A stretch of DNA of 64,000 bases from contig NZ_FQVT01000003.1 of assembly GCF_900129445.1 (NCBI RefSeq), positions 124,001-188,000 of the forward strand, written 5' to 3'. This stretch comes from Salegentibacter echinorum (lineage in GTDB: Bacteria > Bacteroidota > Bacteroidia > Flavobacteriales > Flavobacteriaceae). Of the stretch, positions 35,162-43,550 are shown piece after piece. Position 1 is the stretch's first letter. Every line of letters begins with the position of its first letter. The translations under genes were made by a program, and so were the position numbers. The notes beneath the pieces were generated by a model. That model had not been told where the DNA came from, ran no database searches, and saw only the letters and a program-made list of their open reading frames with translations.

Positions 35162-36397
35162 TTAAAATTCGTAAATCGTTAATCCGCTTCTCAATTTAGG
35201 CTCAATATAAGTGCTTTTTGGGGGCATTGTTAAACCTTCATCTGCAGTCTCCTTAATCTCTTCTATACTTAAGGGAAGCATTCCAAAACCTACTGCAAAC
35301 TCGCCACTATCAATGCGGGATTTAATTTCAATAAGATCATACTTGCCGTGAATATAAGAAATACGCCTGTCATTTCTAAGATCTTCAATTCCTAAAATGG
35401 GTTGCAGTACTTTTTTATATAAAATATAAGGGTCTAATTTACTTAGCGAATCGCTAAATTTATAATTGGTTTTTCTTAAATACAACGAGTAAAATTCCCC
35501 GTCTAAATACATATTGAAGTGATGTTTCTCTAGCGGAGCCAAAAATTTATTGCCGTGATTTTCTATTCTAAAGTGTTCATCTAATTTTATAAGAAACTCT
35601 TCTTTGCTGTAATTATTAAGGTCTCTAATGAGCCTACTATATTCGTGGATTTTAAGATTACTTTCTGAAATAAGGTAACTCATAAAGTAGTTGTATGACT
35701 CGCGGCCATTGTGTCCCGGGTTTCCATTTTCAGTTTCTTTAGAAAGCATATAAGAAGAAGCACTGCGATGGTGCCCATCTGCAATATACAAATGTGACAT
35801 TTTCTCAAATTCCTCTTTTATGGTTTCCACTAAAGGTGTTTTGTCTATCTTCCACAAATAATGTACCTCTTTGTCTGTTGTGGCAAATTCATACTCAGCA
35901 CGGGTTTGCATAACCTGCTTCAACAACTCATTAAGCCTGGGACTATCGGGATAAGTGAGCAGTACCGGCTCTGTATTAAAACCAACCGTTTTTAAATAAT
36001 CTTTAAAAAGTATTTCCCTGTTGGCAATGGTATCCTCGTGTTTTTTAATGAGGTTGTTCTCGTAATCTTTTACACTGGCTGCCGCGATAATGCCAAAACA
36101 GCTAGTCTCCCTGCTTACTATTTTATAGAGGTAATAAGCCGGTTTTTTGTCTTTTATAAACGAGTTTTCTTCTTTAAACTCCAGGTACCGGTTTCTAACC
36201 ATTTCAAATTTATGGCTCCCGGTAATTTGATGCTGAAATTTAAACCCCGGGTTTAAAATATGTAGAAAAGAATACGGGTTATACTGGAGTATCGCCTTAA
36301 TCTCTGCTTCACTATAATCATCGTAAGAGCGGGTGGCCACCAGGCCAGCTTTAGCCCGCAAAGGCCTAACCGCTTTAAAAGGAAGTATTTGTGTCAA
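35162..36397 (-). CDS. DUF1015 family protein
   Basis: A 411-residue protein of the DUF1015 family. It begins TQILPFKAVRPLRAKAGLVA, the usual N terminus, and contains LYIADGHHRSASSYML near residue 210, a conserved histidine-rich block, and FGMLPLSIEEIKETAD near 380. The catalytic function of the family is not known to me. The start is TTG at 36397; between it and the upstream stop there is no ATG or GTG. It sits between the 3-hydroxybutyryl-CoA dehydrogenase and YggS genes on one strand, with gaps of 27 and 14 bases, so likely one transcript. Confidence 0.87.
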   Translation of the reverse strand: MTQILPFKAVRPLRAKAGLVATRSYDDYSEAEIKAILQYNPYSFLHILNPGFKFQHQITGSHKFEMVRNRYLEFKEENSFIKDKKPAYYLYKIVSRETSCFGIIAAASVKDYENNLIKKHEDTIANREILFKDYLKTVGFNTEPVLLTYPDSPRLNELLKQVMQTRAEYEFATTDKEVHYLWKIDKTPLVETIKEEFEKMSHLYIADGHHRSASSYMLSKETENGNPGHNGRESYNYFMSYLISESNLKIHEYSRLIRDLNNYSKEEFLIKLDEHFRIENHGNKFLAPLEKHHFNMYLDGEFYSLYLRKTNYKFSDSLSKLDPYILYKKVLQPILGIEDLRNDRRISYIHGKYDLIEIKSRIDSGEFAVGFGMLPLSIEEIKETADEGLTMPPKSTYIEPKLRSGLTIYEF

Positions 36398-36424
36398 AAA
36401 ACTGTAATTAAGTTTTAATGAGGA

Positions 36425-37312
36425 TTAACTAAATTGTTCAGAAACTTTTTCAGCTTTCTTACTTTCAGAATAATCATAGAAACCTTCACCAGATTTTACG
36501 CCTAGTTTTCCTGCTGTTACCATATTAGTGAGTAGGGGACAGGGTGCGTATTTAGGATTCTTAAAGCCGTTGTACATAACTTCCAGAATAGAATGACAAA
36601 CATCTAAACCAATAAAATCGGCTAATTGAAGTGGTCCCATGGGATGGGCCATTCCCAATTTCATTACCGTATCTATTTCTTTAACTCCGGCCACGCCGTT
36701 GTAAAAACTTTCAATAGCTTCATTAATCATAGGCATTAAAATCCTGTTGGCAACAAAACCGGGATAGTCATTTGCCTCCACCGGAACTTTTTTTAAACTT
36801 TCTGAAAGTTCCATGGTCTTATTAGTGATCTCATCACTGGTATTGTAACCTCGAATAATTTCTACCAATTTCATTATAGGCACGGGATTCATAAAGTGCA
36901 TGCCAATTACACGTTCGGGATTTGAAACAACCGAAGCAATTTTAGTGATAGAAATAGAAGAAGTATTACTGGCCAACACCGTTTCTTTAGAGCAGGTCTC
37001 GTCTAATTGTTTAAAGATCTTTAATTTTAGTTCTTCATTTTCGGTGGCAGCTTCAACCACAACCTCTGCATTTTTAACTCCTTCAGGAATATCGGTGAAC
37101 GTGGTGATATTGTTTAAGGTGGCTTCCTTATCGGCCTCGCTTATTTTTTCTTTGGAAACCATTCTATCCAGGTTTCCCGAGATGGTTTTCATGCCATTAT
37201 TCAGGCTTTCTTCAGAAATATCAATGAGGTTTACCTGGTATCCAAACTGGGCAAAAGTATGGGCAATTCCGTTTCCCATAGTTCCTGCTCCTATAACTGC
37301 TATATTTTTCAT
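36425..37312 (-). CDS. 3-hydroxybutyryl-CoA dehydrogenase
   Basis: A 295-residue NAD-dependent enzyme oxidising 3-hydroxyacyl-CoA to the 3-oxo form. The Rossmann motif is IAVIGAGTMGNGIAHTFAQ; NTSSISITKIA is near 117; the catalytic His lies in VIGMHFMNPVPIMKLVEII near 138; the C-terminal domain has YPGFVANRILMPMINEAI near 183 and MAHPMGPLQLADFIGLD near 222. Stand-alone forms like this serve butanoate or fatty acid metabolism. No other beta-oxidation gene is nearby. Confidence 0.9.
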   Translation of the reverse strand: MKNIAVIGAGTMGNGIAHTFAQFGYQVNLIDISEESLNNGMKTISGNLDRMVSKEKISEADKEATLNNITTFTDIPEGVKNAEVVVEAATENEELKLKIFKQLDETCSKETVLASNTSSISITKIASVVSNPERVIGMHFMNPVPIMKLVEIIRGYNTSDEITNKTMELSESLKKVPVEANDYPGFVANRILMPMINEAIESFYNGVAGVKEIDTVMKLGMAHPMGPLQLADFIGLDVCHSILEVMYNGFKNPKYAPCPLLTNMVTAGKLGVKSGEGFYDYSESKKAEKVSEQFS

Positions 37313-37367
37313 TTTGTGTGGTTTTAATTTCTTCGGAAGGTTTACTTCCTGTGATTTTATTGATTAA

Positions 37368-38333
37368 TTAATCGCTAAAACTTGCTATTACCGCGTTGGC
37401 TACACGCAAGGCTTCGGCGCCCTGCTCTAAACTCACAATAGGTGTGGTATCGTTGTTTATGGCATCTGCAAAAGTTTCCAGTTCATCTAAAATAGCGTTG
37501 TTTGGGGAAACTTCAGGATTATCAAAATAAATTTGTTTTTTAACCCCTTCAGCATTTTGCAGGATCATGGCATAATCATCAGGATTTTCTGGGACATCTT
37601 TCATTTTTACCACCTCACATTTTTTCTCCAGAAAATCTACCGAAATATAAGCATCCCGCTGAAAAAACCTCGATTTACGCATATTTTTCATGGAAATTCG
37701 GCTGGCGGTAAGATTTGCAACACAGCCATTTTCAAACTTGATCCTGGCATTCGCAATATCGGGAGTGTCACTTATTACAGCTACTCCGCTGGCACTAATA
37801 TCTTTTACTTTAGAATCTACCACGCTAAGCACGGCATCAATATCGTGTATCATTAGGTCTAAAACCACCGGCACATCGGTACCCCGCGGATTAAACTCTG
37901 CAAGCCGGTGCGCCTCAATAAACATGGGGTTTTCTATGCGAGAAGCAACTGCCCTAAAAGCGGGATTAAAACGTTCTACATGCCCAACCTGGCCTTTTAC
38001 TTTATGTTTCTCGGTTAGGGCAATAAGTTCTTCTGCCTCGGCAAAAGTATTGGTAATTGGTTTTTCAATAAAAAGATGCTTTCCTTTTTTTATGGCAATT
38101 TTGGCAACTTCGAAGTGGGAAAGGGTAGGGGTAACTACATCTATTACATCTACAGCATCTAAAAGTTCATCTATAGATTTAAAAGAAGTATAACCAAATT
38201 CTTCCTGCACCTGTTCTGAATTCTCTAAACTAGCATCATAAAAGCCTACCAGTTCATATTTTGAAGATTGATTAAGTAATTTTAGGTGAATCTTCCCCAG
38301 GTGCCCGGCACCCAATACGCCAACTTTCAACAT
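37368..38333 (-). CDS. Gfo/Idh/MocA family oxidoreductase
   Basis: A 321-residue NAD(P)-dependent oxidoreductase. The Rossmann part has LKVGVLGAGHLGKIHLKLL at the start and the family signature GKHLFIEKPITNTFAEAEEL near residue 88; VGHVERFNPAFRA near 117 and DLMIHDIDAVLSV near 158 belong to the substrate domain, with the catalytic His in the latter. The HVERFNPA block resembles UDP-sugar 3-dehydrogenase-type members, but the substrate cannot be assigned. It is 55 bases from the next gene on the same strand and divergent from pcm. Confidence 0.88.
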   Translation of the reverse strand: MLKVGVLGAGHLGKIHLKLLNQSSKYELVGFYDASLENSEQVQEEFGYTSFKSIDELLDAVDVIDVVTPTLSHFEVAKIAIKKGKHLFIEKPITNTFAEAEELIALTEKHKVKGQVGHVERFNPAFRAVASRIENPMFIEAHRLAEFNPRGTDVPVVLDLMIHDIDAVLSVVDSKVKDISASGVAVISDTPDIANARIKFENGCVANLTASRISMKNMRKSRFFQRDAYISVDFLEKKCEVVKMKDVPENPDDYAMILQNAEGVKKQIYFDNPEVSPNNAILDELETFADAINNDTTPIVSLEQGAEALRVANAVIASFSD

Positions 38334-38413
38334 ATTTTAGCATTTTCCACAAAAATAGCATTTTGATTGTAAATAGTTTAGAAATTAGTACAGGAATCTC
38401 CCCGGTTTTCACT

Positions 38414-38444
38414 TTGAAACTTTGCAAACGAATGAGTACTTTTA
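38414..38444 (+). promoter_or_regulatory. Promoter of pcm
   Basis: TTG (38414-38416), 20 bases, TACTTTTA (38437-38444), one base off TAnnTTTG. It places the transcript start after 38446, supporting the GTG start at 38464 over the TTG at 38422. Confidence 0.5.
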
Positions 38445-38463
38445 CAGTTTAAATGGTGTAAAA

Positions 38464-39108
38464 GTGATTAAGGACAACTATAGACATAAAGGCAAGAGGC
38501 AGCAATTGGTAAATATTGTAAAAAAGAAAGGAATTACCAGCCAATCGGTAATTGAGGCTATTGGTAAAATTCCCAGGCACCTTTTTATGGATAGCAGTTT
38601 TGAAGATCACGCTTACCAGGATAAGGCTTTCCCCATTGCGGCAGATCAAACTATTTCCCAACCTTATACTGTAGCTTTCCAAACAGAAAAATTGGAAGTA
38701 GAAAAAGGAGACAAGGTGCTGGAGATTGGAACCGGGAGTGGTTATCAAACTGCGGTTCTATGTGAGTTGGGCGCAAAAGTATATAGTATAGAGAGACAGC
38801 GGGAACTATATAAAAAAACTAAATCTTTCTTGAATAAAATAGGCTACCGTCCCAAGCACCTTAGTTTTGGAGATGGTTATAAAGGTATGCCAAATTATGC
38901 ACCTTTTGATAAAATTGTAGTTACTGCGGGAGCGCCTTATGTTCCTAAAGCTTTGTTGGGCCAATTGGCTGTTGGCGGAAGAATGGTTATTCCCGTTGGC
39001 GACGAATCTCAAACCATGACGTTGTTTATTAGAAAATCCCTTCACGAATTTGATAAAACCGAGTTTGGAGAATTTCGGTTTGTTCCTTTATTGGAGGATA
39101 AGAATTAG
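38464..39108 (+). CDS. pcm: Protein-L-isoaspartate O-methyltransferase
   Basis: A 214-residue SAM-dependent methyltransferase that repairs isoaspartyl residues in damaged proteins. Motifs: IPRHLFMDSSFEDHAYQDKA, ADQTISQPYTVAF (the isoaspartate-binding stretch), SAM motif VLEIGTGSGYQTAVL, and PYVPKALLGQLAVGGRMVIP. I start at GTG 38464 (second residue Ile, then KDNYRHKGKRQQL), which matches the usual family start, because the upstream TTG at 38422 lies inside the predicted promoter. Length then fits the family. Confidence 0.9.
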   Translation: MIKDNYRHKGKRQQLVNIVKKKGITSQSVIEAIGKIPRHLFMDSSFEDHAYQDKAFPIAADQTISQPYTVAFQTEKLEVEKGDKVLEIGTGSGYQTAVLCELGAKVYSIERQRELYKKTKSFLNKIGYRPKHLSFGDGYKGMPNYAPFDKIVVTAGAPYVPKALLGQLAVGGRMVIPVGDESQTMTLFIRKSLHEFDKTEFGEFRFVPLLEDKN

Positions 39109-39646
39109 GTTCTCGGTTCTCGGTTTTCAGTTATGGGGTCTGAGTTTTAATTAATGTCATTTCTAAACCTGCTGGTTTCTGGCTTTTTTTTGGTTTGTTT
39201 TTTGACATTAGTTGCGGGGTGCAAGTTGCGAGTTGCATGTTGGCCCACTGCCTACTGGTACTGCCTACTGAACACCGCTGCCTAATTTTTTCTCTTATCG
39301 ATCTTTCTTGGGCTACACTATACAATCTACATTCTACATCCCCCATATTTCCTACTCACTACGACTGCCAACTGGATATTGCAACTGCCAATTGATTTTC
39401 CTTTATCGAATAAATAATGCATTTTATCTATTTCTTATTTCACTGATTGTCAGTATAATATTACGAAATTTTTTTGTCAAAGTTAAGTGGATTCCCCTAT
39501 ATTTGATTATCCCAAATTACTTACGCTACTGGTTTTTCCATTCCCCCCGGAAAAAAGATTATTGATTGTTTTTAAGTTTATTTCCCTACATCATTGCCCC
39601 AAGCAATTTTTATTAATTGGCTTTTACAGCTATAAACTAATTTATT
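39109..39646. repeat. Intergenic region with degenerate repeats
   Basis: 538 bases. 39109-39131 reads GGTTCTCGGTTCTCGG followed by TTTTCAG; 39240-39285 holds CCCACTGCCTACTGGTACTG and ACTGAACACCGCTGCC; 39362-39392 holds ACTGCCAACTGG and AACTGCCAATTG. These match 14.38-14.56 kb in content and order. Short ORFs across 39195-39687 lack coding character. The last 100 bases are AT-rich leader of the regulator gene. Confidence 0.5.
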
Positions 39647-40663
39647 ATGATTTCAGAAAAGAAACATTTATTGGTGGTTACCAATAAGCAGAGTATGCTG
39701 GACTGCATTGAGGAGGGAACAAGTATGCAATTTGAAATAGCTCACGCTAGTTCATTGCACGTAGGATTTAATATGGCACTTAATCTCCTTCCCGATATTA
39801 TTCTTTTGGACTATTCCTCGTTTAGATCTGGAAGAAATTTTAAAAACATTGCCAACTTCAAATCTAACCATTTTTTAACCAAAGCCTGGTTAGTAGTTTA
39901 TGTCGATGAGTGTTATCGTGCTGAGGCTGAAAGTAGGTTTAGAAAAGTTGTAGATGAATTTGTTTATTCCTCAAGCGTGGAAGCATTATGTGGAAAAATC
40001 ATAAAGATGGTTTATTCTAACCCCTCTCTTTCAAATTTTTGGAAAGACTCTTTTATGGGAATGTTTCACCTTCTCTCCAAACCTGTATTGCTATTGGATC
40101 AAAACGAAATCATTGAGATGAACGATGCTTTTAAACAGAATTTTAGGATAACTAAAAAAGAGGGGCTGCAGCTTACAGATTTTGTAAGATGTGAGAATGT
40201 ACAAAAAGTAAAGGAAAGCTTAAGGAATTTTGCCCGTGGTAAACATATAAAAGCAGTCACTAAAGCTCCTTTATTACTTAGAAATGATAAAATAAGAAAC
40301 GCGCGCATTAACTTTTCCAAACTAAACAGGAATTGCAATCATTATTTTATTATGATAATTGATTTTATGGAGGGTGAGGAGATGATTAATTCTAATATTG
40401 GCACCACCTCGAATGCTGTAGAAGAATGTTTTAATGAGAATAAACAAATAGCCGACTTTAAATTCACTAAAAGAGAAAAGGAAATTATAGAGCTGTTAAT
40501 TAAAGGTTATCGCACTAAAGATATCTCTAAGACGCTCTTTATTTCTGCTAAGACCATAGAAAAACATAGATCCAACATCATTAAAAGAACTAATTCTGAT
40601 ACGATTTTAGAGAGTATTATTTACGCTATAAATCATAAATTACTCGACCTTCAAAAAGTATAA
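39647..40663 (+). CDS. LuxR-type regulator with degenerate receiver domain
   Basis: A 338-residue regulator. Residues 5-125 look like a receiver fold: hydrophobic strand KHLLVVTNK, then PDIILLDYSSF with Asp55 at the phosphorylation position. However the acidic pair expected after strand one is replaced by Thr-Asn, so normal phosphorylation is doubtful. Residues 140-245 look PAS-like (LLDQNEIIEMNDAFKQNF). Residues 272-335 are a LuxR/GerE helix-turn-helix: KFTKREKEIIELLIKGYRTK and ISAKTIEKHRSNIIKRTN. It lies 218 bases upstream of the lipoprotein array in the same direction and is the obvious candidate to control it (inference). Confidence 0.8.
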   Translation: MISEKKHLLVVTNKQSMLDCIEEGTSMQFEIAHASSLHVGFNMALNLLPDIILLDYSSFRSGRNFKNIANFKSNHFLTKAWLVVYVDECYRAEAESRFRKVVDEFVYSSSVEALCGKIIKMVYSNPSLSNFWKDSFMGMFHLLSKPVLLLDQNEIIEMNDAFKQNFRITKKEGLQLTDFVRCENVQKVKESLRNFARGKHIKAVTKAPLLLRNDKIRNARINFSKLNRNCNHYFIMIIDFMEGEEMINSNIGTTSNAVEECFNENKQIADFKFTKREKEIIELLIKGYRTKDISKTLFISAKTIEKHRSNIIKRTNSDTILESIIYAINHKLLDLQKV

Positions 40664-40699
40664 CCAACCTGAAAATCAAAATACGCGGGAATTCCCCCA

Positions 40700-40731
40700 T
40701 TGATTTAAAGAAGGTTTTGCTACTATATTTA
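40700..40731 (+). promoter_or_regulatory. Promoter of the lipoprotein array
   Basis: TTG (40700-40702), 21 bases, TATATTTA (40724-40731), one base off TAnnTTTG. The transcript would begin near 40737 and carry a leader of about 145 bases. Confidence 0.45.
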
Positions 40732-40736
40732 CATCA

Positions 40737-40881
40737 ACAAAAGTAGTCACCCCAATTCCACTACTTTAAAGTAAATTGATCAATTACACTTCCCCGAGGT
40801 AATTGTTGTGTGTAGCCAGAAATACCTACAAATAAGGCTACAAGTATTAAAAACTAAGTATTAACCAAACGCTTTAAAGAT
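40737..40881 (+). promoter_or_regulatory. Structured leader with competing hairpins
   Basis: Stem 1: AAAGTAGT (40740-40747) with ACTACTTT (40760-40767). Stem 2: the palindrome AATTGATCAATT (40774-40785). Stem 3: CAATTAC (40781-40787) with GTAATTG (40799-40805). Stem 4: TGTAGCC (40811-40817) with GGCTACA (40836-40842). Stems 2 and 3 share bases and exclude each other. No known riboswitch class was recognised. Confidence 0.45.
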
Positions 40882-41871
40882 ATGAAAAGCTTTAAACTCC
40901 ATTCAATAGGTATTGCAATCTGTGCGTTGTTTTGTTTATCCTGCAGTAAGGAACAAGCGAATTATATAGATACTGAAGAAATGAAAATGGGATTTATAGC
41001 GATGGAAACGGTATTTGGGGGATCTAATAAGGCTGGAGATTTTAGGCAAGCTATCCCGCAGTGCTCTGAAGAGACCCCGACTTTTGCCAGGGTAGTTTTA
41101 ACCCACGATCTTGGAGAAGTGGATGCGATAGTTCCAATACTTTCAGATGATAATGATTTTTTTACAGATTATGATGATGAGTTGGCTATTCCAATTCCTT
41201 CCGGTCAAAATAGTACCAATGTTAGTCTCACAGATTTTATGGTTTATGCAGGTAATCCTGAAAATAACAGTCAGTTACCCCCTATTTGGGTGGCACCGAA
41301 AGAAGGTAGTGAGTATGCTGTTTTTGTAAATAACCCCCTGGCAATAAATTTTAAACTAGGCGCCGGTACGAAGAAATATGTACCTATAGAAGTTTTGTGC
41401 TTCGACGATAGGGAAGTAAATCAATATGGATATCAATTTTTTGATGTAAAACCTTTATCGCTAATTAAATTCTGCCTGTTTGGGAATTACTGTGCCCCAG
41501 ATACTGGAAAACACTATGTAGCTGGTTATCAGGTAAACGTTTGGCAGGGTACAGATGCCAGCGGCGATTTACTCTATGATGAGTTAACAAGTGAGGTACA
41601 TTTCAAGGAAAATGGTGAGATATATTATGCAAAACCTTTATGTCTATGGCTGCCAGACAGATCGGGAGTGGATAATTACTATTTTGAAATTAGTATAAAC
41701 AATACAGCAGAGTATAATACTGTTGATGCTGGTAAAGTTGTGCTCTCGGGTGCGATTACCGATGCAGGAATTAAGATGTATTACAACGAAGATAATACTA
41801 TGGATTATTACCATTTTAGGTATGGATGTGAATCTGAGAATGCGCCGCCATTTGTGGTGCCAAATCAATAA
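40882..41871 (+). CDS. Array lipoprotein A: core module only
   Basis: A 329-residue lipoprotein, first of five paralogs. The signal peptide ends ALFCLSC with lipid Cys21, followed by SKEQ, a lipoprotein export signal-like stretch. The family core is complete: PQCSEETP near 58, IWVAP near 130, KKYVPIEVLCFDDREVNQYG near 165, FGNYCAP near 200, PLCLWLPD near 255 and the closing YYHFRYGC. The conserved cysteines could form disulfides. No extra C-terminal module follows. I know no named family for this core. It is preceded by the structured leader. Confidence 0.75.
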   Translation: MKSFKLHSIGIAICALFCLSCSKEQANYIDTEEMKMGFIAMETVFGGSNKAGDFRQAIPQCSEETPTFARVVLTHDLGEVDAIVPILSDDNDFFTDYDDELAIPIPSGQNSTNVSLTDFMVYAGNPENNSQLPPIWVAPKEGSEYAVFVNNPLAINFKLGAGTKKYVPIEVLCFDDREVNQYGYQFFDVKPLSLIKFCLFGNYCAPDTGKHYVAGYQVNVWQGTDASGDLLYDELTSEVHFKENGEIYYAKPLCLWLPDRSGVDNYYFEISINNTAEYNTVDAGKVVLSGAITDAGIKMYYNEDNTMDYYHFRYGCESENAPPFVVPNQ

Positions 41872-41973
41872 AAACAAAGAAAACCCCGGTTTAAAACTCA
41901 ATTGTTGACTTTAAATCCTGGAAATATTAACCATTCTAAATTTTTAATTATTAACCTTTAAATACTTTTAACT

Positions 41974-43434
41974 ATGAAAAATTTTAAAAATTACTTTATG
42001 TATTTCGCAGTATTAGCGTTATGCTTTACTTCCTGTAGTAAGGAGGAATCGGGCAGTTTGCCAGATGATGGTGAAAAAGCTCAATTGTCTTTTGGCACCA
42101 CTTTGAATGATTTGCTCAATAATGGAGCGAAGAATCAAACCAAAGCACATTTTTCTGACATTCCAGAATGTTCAGACGAAGCTCCTGCAACTGTGGATGT
42201 AGTAATATCCCAATCCAGCGGTGCTGATATAGAGTTAACATTAGATGTTTTGTCTGATGATCTTGACGGAGATGGGGATATGGATTATTACACAGATTAT
42301 TCCAGTGATCTTGAACTTTCTCCCGGTATTTATACTTTAGAGGAATTTATCGTGAGGGATTCTGATGGTGATATGATTTGGATTGCTCCTATCGATGATG
42401 GTTCTGGAGACTTTGACGGTTATGTTACCAATCCATTACCAATGGATATTGACCTTAAAGCAGGTGTTAAAAAGTATGTTGACGTAGAAGTATTGTGCTA
42501 CGATGATCGTATGGCCAATCTTTATGGATACCTTTTCTTTGATATTGAAGGAAAAGAACTTATTGAATATTGCATATTTGGTAACTACTGTACACCTAAT
42601 GGAAGACACTATACTGCATCTTACAGTGTAGATGTATGGAACTATGAAGACGGTGAAAAAACCGATCAACTTTATGATGACCTTACTGCTGGAGTAAGCC
42701 AGAACAATGATGGCGACTATGCTGCAGATCCATTATGTATTGTATTACCAGATGGTGAAGGTGATGATGAATACTGGATTGAAATCACTATTCTTAGTAC
42801 AGATGAATACAATGTAACCGAAGAAATTATTCGTGCCGGTGCAATTACCGATACAGAAGTTAGAACTTTATTCGATGGAGATGACAACTTAGAATATTAC
42901 CATTTCTTTGAAGGAGATTGTGGTGAAGACGATATGATGATTCCAGATCCTCGCGAAGACAAAGAGTACTATAAAGCTTGTTTGAAATCTTTAAACGGTT
43001 CAGAAGTGGTAGCTTTTTCATATTTAGCTTTAACAGAGAATTCTTCTGGAACAACTTTATATACTCAGGTAGTTGCTAATAACACAGAAGCTAATCAACC
43101 GCACCCACAACATATACATGGGTTTACCGATGGTACTATTTCTACCTGCCCAGATATGTCTCAGGATAGTAATGGAGATGGTTTAATTCAACTTGGAGAA
43201 GGAGCGGCAACCTATGGTGGAGTTTTATTGGCCTTAGAGAATGCAGATTCAAGCTTCCCTACAGCTGACGGTACTGGAATGTACTTCTACCAGAGAACAT
43301 TTAATCTTTCTGGAAGTCTTTCTGGTGATCTAGATCCATTAGATGAGAAAACAGCGGTACTACACGGTATGACAGTAGGCGGATCTTATGAAGCCACATT
43401 GCCAATCGCTTGTGGACCTTATGTTCAGCAATAA
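41974..43434 (+). CDS. Array lipoprotein B: core plus CHRD-like module
   Basis: A 486-residue lipoprotein (lipobox CFTSC, then SKEES). Core to about residue 315: LSFGTTLNDLLN, IPECSDEAP, DLELSPGIYTLEEFIV, WIAPIDDG, GVKKYVDVEVLCYDD, FGNYCTP, YYHFFEGDC. From about 330 a second module resembles CHRD-type domains: KACLKSLNGSEVVAF, PHPQHIHGFTDGTISTCPD, DGTGMYFYQRTFNLSG and AVLHGM. CHRD domains occur in secreted proteins and their HxHG motif is typical; ligand unknown. About 100 bases from gene A and closed by a strong terminator. Confidence 0.75.
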   Translation: MKNFKNYFMYFAVLALCFTSCSKEESGSLPDDGEKAQLSFGTTLNDLLNNGAKNQTKAHFSDIPECSDEAPATVDVVISQSSGADIELTLDVLSDDLDGDGDMDYYTDYSSDLELSPGIYTLEEFIVRDSDGDMIWIAPIDDGSGDFDGYVTNPLPMDIDLKAGVKKYVDVEVLCYDDRMANLYGYLFFDIEGKELIEYCIFGNYCTPNGRHYTASYSVDVWNYEDGEKTDQLYDDLTAGVSQNNDGDYAADPLCIVLPDGEGDDEYWIEITILSTDEYNVTEEIIRAGAITDTEVRTLFDGDDNLEYYHFFEGDCGEDDMMIPDPREDKEYYKACLKSLNGSEVVAFSYLALTENSSGTTLYTQVVANNTEANQPHPQHIHGFTDGTISTCPDMSQDSNGDGLIQLGEGAATYGGVLLALENADSSFPTADGTGMYFYQRTFNLSGSLSGDLDPLDEKTAVLHGMTVGGSYEATLPIACGPYVQQ

Positions 43435-43471
43435 GCATGTGTGTGAGTGATTCTTAATAAAGAATAGAAAC

Positions 43472-43510
43472 AAAGACACCTCTTGTTTCTCAGGAGGTGT
43501 CTTTATTTTA
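43472..43510 (+). terminator. Terminator after lipoprotein B
   Basis: AAAGACACCTC (43472-43482) pairs with GAGGTGTCTTT (43494-43504) followed by ATTTT. Only 40 bases remain before gene C, so C needs its own promoter or read-through. Confidence 0.75.
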
Positions 43511-43550
43511 AAATCAGATTTTTAGTAAGGCTAAAATCTTAAATTTTTAA

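Noticed and set aside
38422-38463. Upstream TTG start for pcm
   Set aside because: It lies within the predicted promoter; the family N terminus fits the GTG at 38464.
39195-39687. Three overlapping short ORFs between pcm and the LuxR-type gene
   Set aside because: They cover degenerate repeats and AT-rich leader, lack a plausible composition, and the last runs into the regulator gene.
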